NCBI RefSeq assembly: GCF_001748365.1
Contig: NZ_BDHH01000029.1
Span: forward strand, 1 to 48,750
DNA from: Fusibacter sp. 3D3
GTDB lineage: Bacteria; Bacillota; Clostridia; Peptostreptococcales; Acidaminobacteraceae
Direction of reading: 5' to 3'
DNA length: 48,750 nt
The translations under genes were made by a program, and so were the position numbers. Below are positions 8,209 through 16,925 of the stretch, in pieces. The first letter of the stretch is position 1. Each line of letters begins with the position of its first letter. The notes beneath the pieces are model-generated. The model searched no databases. It worked only from the letters and a program-made list of their open reading frames with translations, and was not told the origin of the DNA.

Positions 8209-10017
8209 TCAGATTACCGGAAGCTCAACTTTAAAATATTTTGAGGGTTCGATGGCATGATTGGCCCTCTGATAATCGAATAAAACGACATTGAGTTTAG
8301 CCTCTATAAATTCATATTGGCTTTGAATTAAAGCTATTATATCATAATTAAGCGTAATAAATTCTACCGTTTTAAGAATTTGCTTGGATTGCATGCCTAC
8401 ATAAAATGGATTTATAAGTTCTTGATGCTCTAATGCTTTTAAATAATGCAAACGCCTCGTATTGAACTGCGGTATTTCTGACATCACAAAAAAGGGCCTC
8501 AGACCTTTCATATGAGCATAGTAATAATCAAATTTAAGCAAATCATTAAACAATGCATGATTTTCATAATTTTCCTGATAGAATTCATATAATATATCGT
8601 ATAGATTAGCGGTTGAATGCGCTATATACATCAAATCATGCGCTTTAAAGTAATCACATAATTTAAGGAAAAAATCTGACGGTGTCCCTTTTTCAGTCTT
8701 AAGAAGATATTGAATTGAGTGCTTGAACTTTCCTGAATTATAGTAGTATTCAAGTACCGTTTCAAGATTTTTAAGTTTGGTAAGGTCTTCAAACCGAATG
8801 TATCGATTGTATAACACCTCATAGGGGGTTTGTTTTCTAAATTCATAACCGTGCTTTTCTTGGGTTGCCATGATTGGCGTCCCCTTTAATATTTTTAGAA
8901 AGCCAAGCTGAAGTGCATGTGGATTCATCTCAAACACATCATCAAAAGACCTTAAAAACCTTTCATAACCTTCATGCGGCAAACCCGCAATGAGATCTAA
9001 GTGTATATGGATATTACCCATTTTAAGCAATCTCATACAATTTATTTTGAGTTTATCAAACGCAATGGGTCTATTGATGGCAATCATGGTTTCTTTATAG
9101 GTACTCTGTACACCAATTTCAAATTGAAACAAGCCTTCTCTTGCATTCAAAAGCAACTTAAAGTAGTCTTCATCAAATAACGTAGCGGTCATTTCAAAAT
9201 GAAAATTTGTGATCCCATTATCATGTTCTATCAAGTATCGCAATATGGAAAGCGCATGTTCTTTATCCACATTAAAAGTTCGATCTACAAATTTAACTTG
9301 TGATACTTTTTTTTCAAGAAAAACATTTAAATCGTTAAAAACACGTTCAAGGGAGTAGAAACGAACGCCTTTTTCTGCTGCTGATAAGCAGTAACTACAA
9401 CTGTAGGGACAACCTCTCGAACTTTCATAATAGAGAATTCTATTTTCAAAGGGTGTAAAGTCATCATAAACAAAGGGAATCTCATCAAGGGGTTCAATCG
9501 GGATCCGCTTTGAATTAACTGAAATCAGATCTCCCGCTCGATAGGCAACGCCAGAAACATGTGAGAAATTTGCCGTTAAGGCATTTCTAGGATTACTATT
9601 TTTAAATTGCTCATAAATAAGGTCTAATACTTGGGTAATGGTCCGTTCGCCTTCCCCCATTGCAATCATATCTAGGAACGCCTGTTTTTCTAACTTGTCT
9701 TTTGCATCATAAGAAACTTCTGGTCCGCCGAAAATGATATAGGAATTGTGATTGAGCTTCCTATAATTAGAGAATAATATAATCAGGGCTTCTATATTCC
9801 ATATATATGATGAACATACGATTACATCCGCATCTATTTCTATGAGTTCTCTGAGTATGTCATCTTGAGATTGGTTAATGGTATATTCCTTGACAAGGAC
9901 ATCATCATGTAATGCATCATAATGCGTACAATATCGCTTTATATATTTGGATATGGAGTGAATCGCGAGATTGGAATGTATATATTTTGAATTTAATGTC
10001 ATAAACAGTGTTTTCAT
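8209..10017 (-). CDS. B12-binding-domain radical SAM protein (DUF4080 type)
   Basis: A 602-residue protein with three parts. Residues 1-140 look like a cobalamin-binding Rossmann domain (DADVIVCSSYIWN, FGGPEVSYD). Residues 195-400 form a radical SAM core with the cluster motif C203-PYS-C207-SY-C210 and GVQSTYKET. The C-terminal 200 residues resemble the DUF4080 domain found with this group. Such enzymes use a 4Fe-4S cluster and S-adenosylmethionine for radical methylation or rearrangement; the substrate is unknown. It is monocistronic by spacing, with a divergent plus-strand gene upstream. Confidence 0.9.
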   Translation of the reverse strand: MKTLFMTLNSKYIHSNLAIHSISKYIKRYCTHYDALHDDVLVKEYTINQSQDDILRELIEIDADVIVCSSYIWNIEALIILFSNYRKLNHNSYIIFGGPEVSYDAKDKLEKQAFLDMIAMGEGERTITQVLDLIYEQFKNSNPRNALTANFSHVSGVAYRAGDLISVNSKRIPIEPLDEIPFVYDDFTPFENRILYYESSRGCPYSCSYCLSAAEKGVRFYSLERVFNDLNVFLEKKVSQVKFVDRTFNVDKEHALSILRYLIEHDNGITNFHFEMTATLFDEDYFKLLLNAREGLFQFEIGVQSTYKETMIAINRPIAFDKLKINCMRLLKMGNIHIHLDLIAGLPHEGYERFLRSFDDVFEMNPHALQLGFLKILKGTPIMATQEKHGYEFRKQTPYEVLYNRYIRFEDLTKLKNLETVLEYYYNSGKFKHSIQYLLKTEKGTPSDFFLKLCDYFKAHDLMYIAHSTANLYDILYEFYQENYENHALFNDLLKFDYYYAHMKGLRPFFVMSEIPQFNTRRLHYLKALEHQELINPFYVGMQSKQILKTVEFITLNYDIIALIQSQYEFIEAKLNVVLFDYQRANHAIEPSKYFKVELPVI

Positions 10018-10140
10018 TTGACCTCTTCCTTTTAAAATACCTAATTTGTGTGTATCTATGAATTATATACGATATTCACTTTTATTTTAACCCAAAATGA
10101 TAAAAATCATTTCAAATATTATGAACATTATTTTAAATTA

Positions 10141-10149
10141 TGGTATACT
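10141..10149 (+). promoter_or_regulatory. Extended -10 promoter for gene at 10195
   Basis: TGG-TATACT (10141-10149) is an extended -10 element; the -35 region is poor. It lies 45 bases before the start of the hypothetical gene. Confidence 0.5.
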
Positions 10150-10194
10150 TGTGTTATCAGAACTAGGGGTATTGGCGAAATGAGGAGGTAGACT

Positions 10195-10698
10195 ATGGCA
10201 ATAATGTCATCCCGACTAATAAGACACGAAATATGCAAAGATGAAATTAAAAATCTTGGCGGGCACGTTATAGATATACAAGGGATTATGTTTTTGGTTA
10301 AATTCGATATCAGCGGACACAAAATAACGTATGCCTACCATTTAAATGAAGATAACACTTATTTACTCGAACGTGTTAAACCTTACTTTTTGAGCATAGG
10401 TTTCTATAAAGATGAAGAAGATATTGTCGATTGTATCAAAGTAGATATTGATCAATTTAGAAATGCCATGCATTCTTCTAACTTTGAACAGTTTATAGAA
10501 ATTGATAACCATCTCAGTAAATTAGTCCGCTTATTTGAAGACCTTTATCTCTATTATAATATTAACAAAGATGATCTTTGTAAATTAGATCAATCTGTGG
10601 ACGTTATTTTGGACAATATAAAAGAGATCATGAAACATTCCGATCGCGTCTATACTAAAAAAGATCCCGATGTCTTATGTGAAGAAATTGAATTCTAA
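10195..10698 (+). CDS. Hypothetical cytosolic protein
   Basis: A 167-residue protein with a strong site (GAGGAGG) six bases before the ATG. No signal peptide or membrane segment. The first 60 residues are mixed alpha/beta (GGHVIDIQGIMFLVKFDI); the rest is helical and acidic with many hydrophobic heptads. I do not recognise the family. It is diverged from the radical SAM gene and lies 73 bases before a secreted DUF2680-like gene, possibly cotranscribed with it. Confidence 0.75.
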   Translation: MAIMSSRLIRHEICKDEIKNLGGHVIDIQGIMFLVKFDISGHKITYAYHLNEDNTYLLERVKPYFLSIGFYKDEEDIVDCIKVDIDQFRNAMHSSNFEQFIEIDNHLSKLVRLFEDLYLYYNINKDDLCKLDQSVDVILDNIKEIMKHSDRVYTKKDPDVLCEEIEF

Positions 10699-10771
10699 AT
10701 CTCTACATGATCTTCATAAGTTCTCCATATTTGAGCAGTATGATAGTGACAAATCTAAAGGAGGTTATCTT

Positions 10772-11242
10772 ATGAAATTAAAAACAGTTTTACTAACAGG
10801 TTTAATGTTCCTACTAACGGCAGGCATCATCTTTGCTGCAACACCATCAGAGATCATTACCGATTTAACAGGCATGACGGCTGACCAAGTGATTGAATTA
10901 CACTCTACAGGCATCACTTACGGTCAAATCGCTCAGGACAACGGCGTTTTAGACGCTTATCAAGAAGCAACGCTTGCTGAAAAAATTGCACTCATCAATG
11001 AACGTGTTGCTGATGGCACTTATACCAGAGCACAAGCAGATGCTTACATTACTCAATTAACGGATAATCAAGCCAATTGTGATCCTTCAAATCCAGATCG
11101 CATCATGAGTGGTACAGGTTTGAGATTCGGAGGCGGTAAAGGTGCAGGGCTTGGCAATGGCGCAAACTGTGCAACTCCTGGAACTGGCGGATACGGAAGA
11201 GCTAATGGTATGGGCTTTGGCAGAACACAGACAACAAATTAG
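10772..11242 (+). CDS. Secreted DUF2680-like protein
   Basis: A 156-residue secreted protein. Residues 1-22 form a signal peptide (KLKTVLLTGLMFLLTAGIIFA, cleavage after AxA-like FAA). The core (PSEIITDLTGMTADQVIELH, then GITYGQIAQDNGVL and INERVADGTYTRAQADAY) has the helix-turn pattern and NQ-x-x-C ending that I associate with DUF2680 proteins. The tail is rich in Gly, Asn and Met (GYGRANGMGFGR). The start is set at 10772 by AAAGGAGG. A two-component system follows, whose sensor carries a similar glycine-methionine string. Role unknown; such pairs suggest envelope or metal sensing (inference). Confidence 0.72.
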   Translation: MKLKTVLLTGLMFLLTAGIIFAATPSEIITDLTGMTADQVIELHSTGITYGQIAQDNGVLDAYQEATLAEKIALINERVADGTYTRAQADAYITQLTDNQANCDPSNPDRIMSGTGLRFGGGKGAGLGNGANCATPGTGGYGRANGMGFGRTQTTN

Positions 11243-11248
11243 CATACT

Positions 11249-11275
11249 AAAGATGAAACCTTAGGTTTCATCTTT
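11249..11275 (+). terminator. Terminator-like hairpin after DUF2680 gene
   Basis: A perfect 12-bp stem AAAGATGAAACC-TTA-GGTTTCATCTTT. The U-run is only three to four bases, so it may attenuate rather than stop transcription into the two-component genes, or protect the 3' end. Confidence 0.6.
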
Positions 11276-11309
11276 ACATAGAAGACTCAGATTACATAGA
11301 AGACTCAGA
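11274..11309 (+). repeat. Tandem 18-bp direct repeat before response regulator
   Basis: Two exact adjacent copies of TTACATAGAAGACTCAGA. They are followed by an inverted repeat ATAGCATG (11309-11316) / CATGCTAT (11333-11340) with TTTCTT after it. Direct repeats upstream of an OmpR-type regulator are candidate binding sites for it, but slippage duplication is also possible. Confidence 0.7.
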
Positions 11310-11380
11310 TAGCATGTAACGTACTTATGTTTCATGCTATTTTCTTATCAAATGTGATCACAGAACATAGGAGTGGTTTG

Positions 11381-12088
11381 ATGAAAATACTTTTAATTGA
11401 AGATGAAAAAGATTTATTAGAAGTCACGCGAGATTATTTATTAAAAGAAGGCTATGAGGTTGTCACAGCAGCCACAGGTATTGAAGCACTCAACAAATTC
11501 AGAGCAGAACCTTTTGAATTTGTCGTTATGGATCTTATGTTACCCGATCTGCACGGCGAGGAATTATGTCGTCTCTTCAGAGAAACTTCAGATGTACCAA
11601 TCATTATGCTCACTGCTAAATCGAGCTTGGAAGATAAAATCAACGGCCTCGCACTTGGCGCTGATGACTATATCACCAAGCCGTTTAGCCTTAGAGAACT
11701 TATTATGCGCATCAAATCTATTTCAAAAAGAGTTTATAAGCAGGCTACAAACGAATCGCTCGCCTTCGATCATAATCGCATCATCATTGACAGAAACGCA
11801 CATGTAGTTCTAAAGAATAATGCAGAGGTCTATCTGACAAAAATTGAATTTGATATTTTAATGGTCTTTGCAGAAAACCCAAATCGTACTTTTACAAGAG
11901 AACAACTCATTGAAATTACAATGGGATATGACTATATTGGATACGATCGAACCATTGATACCCATATTAAAAACATCCGCAAAAAAATTGAAGACGATCT
12001 TAAGGACCCACGGTATATTAAAACAGTTTATGGTGTCGGCTACAAATTTATCTCGAAAGACTCACGAGGTGACCCATGTCCAAAATAA
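11381..12088 (+). CDS. OmpR/PhoB-family response regulator
   Basis: A 235-residue two-domain regulator. The receiver has the acidic pair in LLIEDEKD, phospho-acceptor Asp51 in VVMDLMLPD and the Lys in ITKPF. From about residue 135 a winged-helix C-terminal domain follows (LTKIEFDILMVFAENPNRTF, DTHIKNIRKKI, VYGVGYKF). The start at 11381 is chosen by AGGAG in front; the open frame extends to 11327. It overlaps the sensor kinase by 13 bases. It presumably controls the secreted DUF2680 gene just upstream and itself (inference). Confidence 0.92.
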   Translation: MKILLIEDEKDLLEVTRDYLLKEGYEVVTAATGIEALNKFRAEPFEFVVMDLMLPDLHGEELCRLFRETSDVPIIMLTAKSSLEDKINGLALGADDYITKPFSLRELIMRIKSISKRVYKQATNESLAFDHNRIIIDRNAHVVLKNNAEVYLTKIEFDILMVFAENPNRTFTREQLIEITMGYDYIGYDRTIDTHIKNIRKKIEDDLKDPRYIKTVYGVGYKFISKDSRGDPCPK

Positions 12089-13458
12089 ATTCTAAAAAAC
12101 ATTACCAAAGCTATCTTAGAAATCATTTTCTCATCATTGCCTTTTCGACACTTCTCATTGTAACGATTGTAGGCAATTTATCAGTCAAGTATTTTTTTGG
12201 CCATTATTTGAACAAGCAAATTATTGAAAACAACTTACAAATTTCAGACTCTGTCAAAACACTCATTTCTGAAGAGGCACTCAACAATCAAAATATCAGA
12301 GCACTCGCCTCTTCAAATAATGTTTATCTCAGACTCTATGATCCTAATAAGAGTGTTCTCATTATGGATACCGAAACCGCAAAGGGCAATGGCATGGGCT
12401 ACGGCAAAGGCAATGGTATGGCAAGCCTTTCCAAAACCGATGTCTCGCTTTTAGACTTTACCGCTTATGACATAGAAACAGTCGTGGGGCAAGTGGTCTA
12501 TGTTTTAGAAATAGGACGCCATCCAGATATTGTATCCTCTACACTTGAAGGTCAATTTATCTTTGCACTCAATATGGTTTTCTTTATTACATTACTTGCA
12601 ACAGCTTTATTTAGCATTTATTATGCCAATTATCAATCCCAAAAAATTACGACGCCAATATCTGCACTTATAGATAACACAAAACAGATAGAACTTGAAA
12701 AATACAATAATTTCAAAGCAATTGAGACTGACTTTCTAGAAATCAATGCTTTAAACCATTCGTTAGCAGCGCTTAATGATAAATTAAGCGCTCAAGACAC
12801 GCTCAGGAAAAGACTTACTACAGATATCGCACACGAACTGAGGAACCCGCTTTCTATTCTCAGAAGTCATATCGAAGCCTTTGTAGATGGCGTTTGGCTT
12901 CCTAGTGAAGAGAAACTGCTCAAGTGTAATGATGAAATTTTAAGACTCACACGGCTTATCGATGAACTCAATGAATTATCCGTCGTTGAAAATTCACTTG
13001 AACTCAAAAAACAGCCTCACGATCTTGTAGGTACTATCAATAAAGTGATCTCTAGCTTTGAAGTTTTACTTGAAGATCACAATATCATCTTAACCCGCGA
13101 ATTGCCAAGTCATTTTCAAATTGAATACGATGAAGACCGCATGATACAAGTTTTGGTCAATTTATTATCCAATGCAGTTAAGTACTCTCCCGACGATACC
13201 CTTATAAAAATAGGTTTGACAGTTATTGAGAATCAAATGGTTTTTTTTATGTCAGATCAAGGCATCGGTATTTCAAAGGAAGATCTCCCCTATATCTTTG
13301 AAAGATTCTATCGCTCAGACAGCTCAAGAAATAGAAAGACTGGTGGGCTCGGTATAGGCCTTGCTGTTACAAAAGCAATCTGTGATGCACATCATTTCAA
13401 CATCAAAGCAGAGAGTCAACTGGGGAAAGGTTCCGAATTTTATATTTATTTTAGTTGA
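12076..13458 (+). CDS. Membrane sensor histidine kinase
   Basis: A 460-residue kinase: TM1 at about 18-40, an external loop of 120 residues, TM2 at 161-183, a HAMP-like linker, HisKA with His253 in DIAHELRNP, and HATPase with N box NLLSNAVKYS, DQGIGI and GGLGIGLA. The external loop includes GNGMGYGKGNGM (104-115), unusual for a sensor and like the tail of the neighbouring secreted protein. The start has GAGGTG upstream and overlaps the regulator gene. The ilvA promoter begins inside its last codons. Confidence 0.92.
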   Translation: MSKINSKKHYQSYLRNHFLIIAFSTLLIVTIVGNLSVKYFFGHYLNKQIIENNLQISDSVKTLISEEALNNQNIRALASSNNVYLRLYDPNKSVLIMDTETAKGNGMGYGKGNGMASLSKTDVSLLDFTAYDIETVVGQVVYVLEIGRHPDIVSSTLEGQFIFALNMVFFITLLATALFSIYYANYQSQKITTPISALIDNTKQIELEKYNNFKAIETDFLEINALNHSLAALNDKLSAQDTLRKRLTTDIAHELRNPLSILRSHIEAFVDGVWLPSEEKLLKCNDEILRLTRLIDELNELSVVENSLELKKQPHDLVGTINKVISSFEVLLEDHNIILTRELPSHFQIEYDEDRMIQVLVNLLSNAVKYSPDDTLIKIGLTVIENQMVFFMSDQGIGISKEDLPYIFERFYRSDSSRNRKTGGLGIGLAVTKAICDAHHFNIKAESQLGKGSEFYIYFS

Positions 13459-13483
13459 CAGAGGCATTACATTTTGGTAATAT
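13455..13483 (+). promoter_or_regulatory. Promoter of T-box-ilvA
   Basis: TTGACA (13455-13460), 17-base spacer, TAATAT (13478-13483); an overlapping TATAAT lies three bases on. The -35 box overlaps the stop codon of the sensor kinase gene. Confidence 0.75.
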
Positions 13484-13489
13484 AATCAG

Positions 13490-13748
13490 AAATATAGCAT
13501 TTTATCTAAAACAGCATTGATGGAGACTTGATCTATTTGATTTTATTACAGAGAAACGGGATTGCTGAGAACCGTTATAAAAACTTTAGAATGCATATCC
13601 CTCCTGAGCTTTATATCTGAATTTTAGTAAGGTATAACGATTAGCCTCGTTAAAGGCTTAGGTTTAATAGAACCGAAGAGTGGTGTATGCAATTAAGGTG
13701 GTACCGCGAGTCAATCTCGTCCTTATTATAAGGACGGGTTTTTTTTTG
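13490..13748 (+). promoter_or_regulatory. T-box leader, isoleucine-specific
   Basis: A complete T-box: an AG-bulge-like AGAGA and GGATTGCTGAGAACC in Stem I, the specifier ATC (Ile) at 13597-13599, the T-box sequence GGTGGTACCGCG at 13698-13709 and a terminator (CGTCCTT / AAGGACG, 13718-13736) with a nine-T run. Uncharged tRNA-Ile would stabilise the antiterminator and allow ilvA expression. The specifier fits IlvA as first enzyme of isoleucine synthesis. Confidence 0.93.
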
Positions 13749-13774
13749 TAAAAATTATAGGTGGAGGTAATAAA

Positions 13775-14992
13775 ATGAGCACAGAAAAAGGATTATCCAA
13801 ATTAATGATCACAGAAGCAATGGCGCGCTTAAAGCCCGTTATAAATGAAACGCGTTTGATTTACAGTGATATTTTTAGTCAAGAATTTTCAAATCAAATC
13901 TATATTAAACCTGAAAATCTACAAAAGACGGGGTCTTTTAAAATACGAGGTGCATTTAATATGATTGCACAGCTCGATGACGATAGTCTTAAAAAAGGGG
14001 TCGTCGCATCGTCTGCAGGCAATCATGCCCAAGGTGTTGCTCTAGCTGCTCAAACTGCTGGCTGTCAAGCGACTATCGTCATGCCTACAGCGACTCCTTT
14101 AATTAAAGTAAATGCTACAAAGGCGTATGGCGCAGAGGTCGTTTTACACGGGGACTGCTACGATGAAGCCTATGATAAAGCTTGTGAAATTCAAAGAGAA
14201 ATGGGTTATACGTTTATCCATCCCTTTAACGATCACGATGTGATCGCTGGACAAGGCACCATAGGCATTGAAATTTTAAATGAACTACCAGATGCAGATT
14301 ATGTGCTCGTCCCCGTTGGCGGCGGGGGCTTAATTGCTGGAGTGGCTTATGCTGTTAAATCTATCAATCCAAATTGCAAAGTCTTTGGGGTCGAACCAGA
14401 AGGTGCTATGTCTATGAAAGCTTCCCTTGATAAAGGCTCTGTGGTCAAACTTGAAAACATACACACCATTGCTGATGGGGTAGCTGTTAAAGCCGTAGGC
14501 AATTTGCCATTTGACATCAGTAATCAATATGTGGATGGCATCATAGCCGTAAATGATTATGACATCATGGAAGCTTTTCTGTTATTGATTGAAAAACACA
14601 AAATTGTAGCTGAAAATGCGGGTGCTTTAACCATCGCTGCACTCAAAAATTTTAAAGTTAAAGGCAAAAAAATTGTCTGTATTCTATCTGGCGGGAACAT
14701 CGATGTGGTCACCGTTTCCGCTATGATCAACAAGGGATTATCCAGCCGTGGTCGCATCTTTTGCTTCTCGGTGGAATTACCAGATACGCCAGGACAACTT
14801 CTTAAAATTTCACAAGTGTTATCCGATTTAAAAGCAAATGTCATCAAACTAGATCATAATCAATTTATGAATTTGGACCGCTTTATGCACGTTCAGCTCC
14901 AAGTCACAGTGGAAACAAATGGCCATGACCATATTCAGCAAATCTCGGATGAACTCCATAAAATTGGCTACCAAGTCAATCGAGTCTACTAA
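13775..14992 (+). CDS. ilvA: Threonine ammonia-lyase
   Basis: A 405-residue PLP enzyme of the serine/threonine dehydratase family, deaminating threonine to 2-oxobutanoate. The PLP lysine lies in TGSFKIRGA, the phosphate-binding loop is VGGGGLIAG, and SAGNHAQGVA is the substrate loop. A single ACT-like domain (residues 330-405, CFSVELPDTPGQLLK) closes it, as in short-form enzymes. Sequence alone leaves anabolic and catabolic roles open, but the Ile-specific T-box points to isoleucine biosynthesis. GGTGGAGG lies before the ATG. Confidence 0.93.
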   Translation: MSTEKGLSKLMITEAMARLKPVINETRLIYSDIFSQEFSNQIYIKPENLQKTGSFKIRGAFNMIAQLDDDSLKKGVVASSAGNHAQGVALAAQTAGCQATIVMPTATPLIKVNATKAYGAEVVLHGDCYDEAYDKACEIQREMGYTFIHPFNDHDVIAGQGTIGIEILNELPDADYVLVPVGGGGLIAGVAYAVKSINPNCKVFGVEPEGAMSMKASLDKGSVVKLENIHTIADGVAVKAVGNLPFDISNQYVDGIIAVNDYDIMEAFLLLIEKHKIVAENAGALTIAALKNFKVKGKKIVCILSGGNIDVVTVSAMINKGLSSRGRIFCFSVELPDTPGQLLKISQVLSDLKANVIKLDHNQFMNLDRFMHVQLQVTVETNGHDHIQQISDELHKIGYQVNRVY

Positions 14993-15008
14993 CATTAACC
15001 CTACAACA

Positions 15009-15055
15009 AAAGCGCCTAGACAACTGTTTTGAAAACAGTTATTTAGGCGCCTTTT
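15009..15055. terminator. Bidirectional terminator between ilvA and the leu operon
   Basis: AAAGCGCCTA pairs with TAGGCGCCTTTT, with a second inner stem AACTGTTTT/AAAACAGTT. A- and T-runs flank both sides, so it can serve both converging transcripts. Confidence 0.85.
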
Positions 15056-15064
15056 GCTTCTGTT

Positions 15065-15364
15065 TTAAACCATATATTTTTTCAGGTCAATGTTCCCTTG
15101 AAGGTCAAACTCTATGCCTTCAGCCTCCAGTAACCGTCTTTGTTCCTCATAACCCATTCCAGGCTTTAACGAAATTCTGCCCTGTGCATTTATAACCCTA
15201 TACCATGGCAAATTATATTTATCACTCATCGTACTGAGGATTCTCGAGACTTGTCTAGCTGCTCTTGGATTCCCAGACAATTCAGCTATTCTGCCATAAG
15301 TGGAAATACGCCCCTTTGGAATTCTCGAAATGTTTTCGATGACGGCTTGGGTAAAAGGATTCAT
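15065..15364 (-). CDS. Alkyltransferase-like protein (ATL)
   Basis: A 99-residue protein like the DNA-binding domain of O6-alkylguanine-DNA alkyltransferase (IPKGRISTYGRIA, NPRAARQVSRIL, PWYRVINAQGRI). The catalytic Cys of the PCHRV motif is Trp here (PWYRV), the signature of ATL proteins, which bind O6-alkylguanine and recruit nucleotide excision repair instead of removing the alkyl group. Its ATG overlaps the leuB stop by four bases (ATGA), so it is translated as the last gene of the leucine operon, an unexpected place for a repair protein. Confidence 0.9.
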   Translation of the reverse strand: MNPFTQAVIENISRIPKGRISTYGRIAELSGNPRAARQVSRILSTMSDKYNLPWYRVINAQGRISLKPGMGYEEQRRLLEAEGIEFDLQGNIDLKKYMV

Positions 15365-16428
15365 AGAGCCTCCGTTATTAAATCTCCTATTTCAGATGTG
15401 CTTAAAGCTTTTTGATCGTTACTTGCCAGATCCGCCGTGCGATGGCCTGCATTTAATACTTTCAATACAGCACTTTCGATTTGATCTGCGCAGTCATGCA
15501 AGTCAAGGGAATATCTAAACATCATTGCCACAGATAAAACAGTCGCTATTGGATTCGCAATATTCTGACCTGCAATACTTGGGGCCGAACCGTGTATTGG
15601 CTCATAAAGGCCTAACTTGCTTTCATTGATCGAAGCACTTGGCAAAAGTCCTATAGAACCCGTAAGAACACTCATTTCATCTGATAAAATATCACCAAAA
15701 AGGTTACTTGTCAAGATCACATCAAATTGCATAGGATTGATGATCAGTTGCATTGCTGCATTATCAACATAAAGATGCTCTAGGGTCACTTCTGGAAAAT
15801 CTTTTGAGATCTCAATAACGGTTCTTCTCCAAAGTCTAGAACTCGAGAGGACATTTGCTTTATCAACACTTGTGACTTTTTTGTTTCGAGTCATGGCCAT
15901 TTCAAATGCAATTTTAGCAATACGCTTAACTTCTGGGACACTGTAGGCCATCTCATCAGAAGCGCTTTGACCATCTTCACTTTCAACTTGCTTCCCAAAA
16001 TAGATACCGCCATTCAGCTCTCTTACCACACAAATATCGAGTTCACCATTTATTATGCTCGGTTTAAGGGGTGAATGCGCTTTTAGTGCTTCATACAACT
16101 TTGCAGGTCTTATATTAGCAAACAAGCCTAATGTCTTTCTCATTTTCAAGAGCGCTTTTTCTGGACGAAGTTCTGGTGTCATTTGGTCGTACTTCGGATC
16201 CCCAACAGAGCCCATCAAAATAGCATCACATGATCCTAATACGTCTAAAGTTTCATCTGTTATAGGCACGCCATAAGTGTCTATTGCATCACCGCCAATT
16301 TTTTCATCCACAAATTCAATTTCAAACCCATTAAGCAAGGCCAATTTTTTTATGACCTTAATCCCTTCATCTACAATTTCAGGTCCAATTCCGTCCCCTT
16401 TTAAAATGCCAATTTTATACGATTTCAT
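15361..16428 (-). CDS. leuB: 3-isopropylmalate dehydrogenase
   Basis: A 355-residue NAD-dependent beta-decarboxylating dehydrogenase. Motifs: GDGIGPEIV at the N-terminus, LRPEKALLKMRK and VRELNGGIYFG for substrate, VDKANVLSSSRLWRR with the catalytic Lys, SNLFGDILSDE for Mg2+, and EPIHGSAPSIAG at the NAD site. It oxidises 3-isopropylmalate to 2-oxo-4-methylvalerate (after CO2 loss) in leucine synthesis. Three bases separate it from leuD. Confidence 0.96.
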   Translation of the reverse strand: MKSYKIGILKGDGIGPEIVDEGIKVIKKLALLNGFEIEFVDEKIGGDAIDTYGVPITDETLDVLGSCDAILMGSVGDPKYDQMTPELRPEKALLKMRKTLGLFANIRPAKLYEALKAHSPLKPSIINGELDICVVRELNGGIYFGKQVESEDGQSASDEMAYSVPEVKRIAKIAFEMAMTRNKKVTSVDKANVLSSSRLWRRTVIEISKDFPEVTLEHLYVDNAAMQLIINPMQFDVILTSNLFGDILSDEMSVLTGSIGLLPSASINESKLGLYEPIHGSAPSIAGQNIANPIATVLSVAMMFRYSLDLHDCADQIESAVLKVLNAGHRTADLASNDQKALSTSEIGDLITEAL

Positions 16429-16431
16429 AAA

Positions 16432-16923
16432 TCAGATGGCCTCCTGTTTTAATTTTATTTTGGTTGTATTGATGAGGCCATCATTTTGAATCATATTGAG
16501 TAAAAACTCAGGATAAGGCTGAAAACTGTATATTTTTTGATCTCTAACGCGTTTAATCTCACCTTTTTCAACATCAACTATAAGCTCATCCTCAGCTGTC
16601 AATTCTTCAGCAGCTGCTTCACATTCTATTATGGTAAGCCCTAGATTTAATGCATTTCTAAAGAAAATCCGAGCAAAGTTTTTTGCAATAACGCATCTGA
16701 TACCAGAGGCCTTTATCGCGATAACCGCATGTTCTCTAGAGGAGCCACAACCGAAGTTTTCTCCTGCAACGATGACATCACCTTCTACTGCGTTCTCGCA
16801 GAAAGTTTGATCTATATCCTCCATGCAATGCTCAGCTAAATGTGCTGGATCTGTTATATTTAAATATCTTGCTGGTATAATGACATCTGTATCTACGTTG
16901 TCTCCATATTTGAATATTTTCAT
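16432..16923 (-). CDS. leuD: 3-isopropylmalate dehydratase, small subunit
   Basis: A 163-residue swivel-domain subunit of the short (archaeal/Clostridial) type. Motifs DTDVIIPARYL near the start and GENFGCGSSREHA, which positions the substrate carboxylate. It pairs with LeuC in isomerising 2- to 3-isopropylmalate. Two bases separate it from leuC, suggesting translational coupling. Confidence 0.95.
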   Translation of the reverse strand: MKIFKYGDNVDTDVIIPARYLNITDPAHLAEHCMEDIDQTFCENAVEGDVIVAGENFGCGSSREHAVIAIKASGIRCVIAKNFARIFFRNALNLGLTIIECEAAAEELTAEDELIVDVEKGEIKRVRDQKIYSFQPYPEFLLNMIQNDGLINTTKIKLKQEAI

Positions 16924-16925
16924 GT

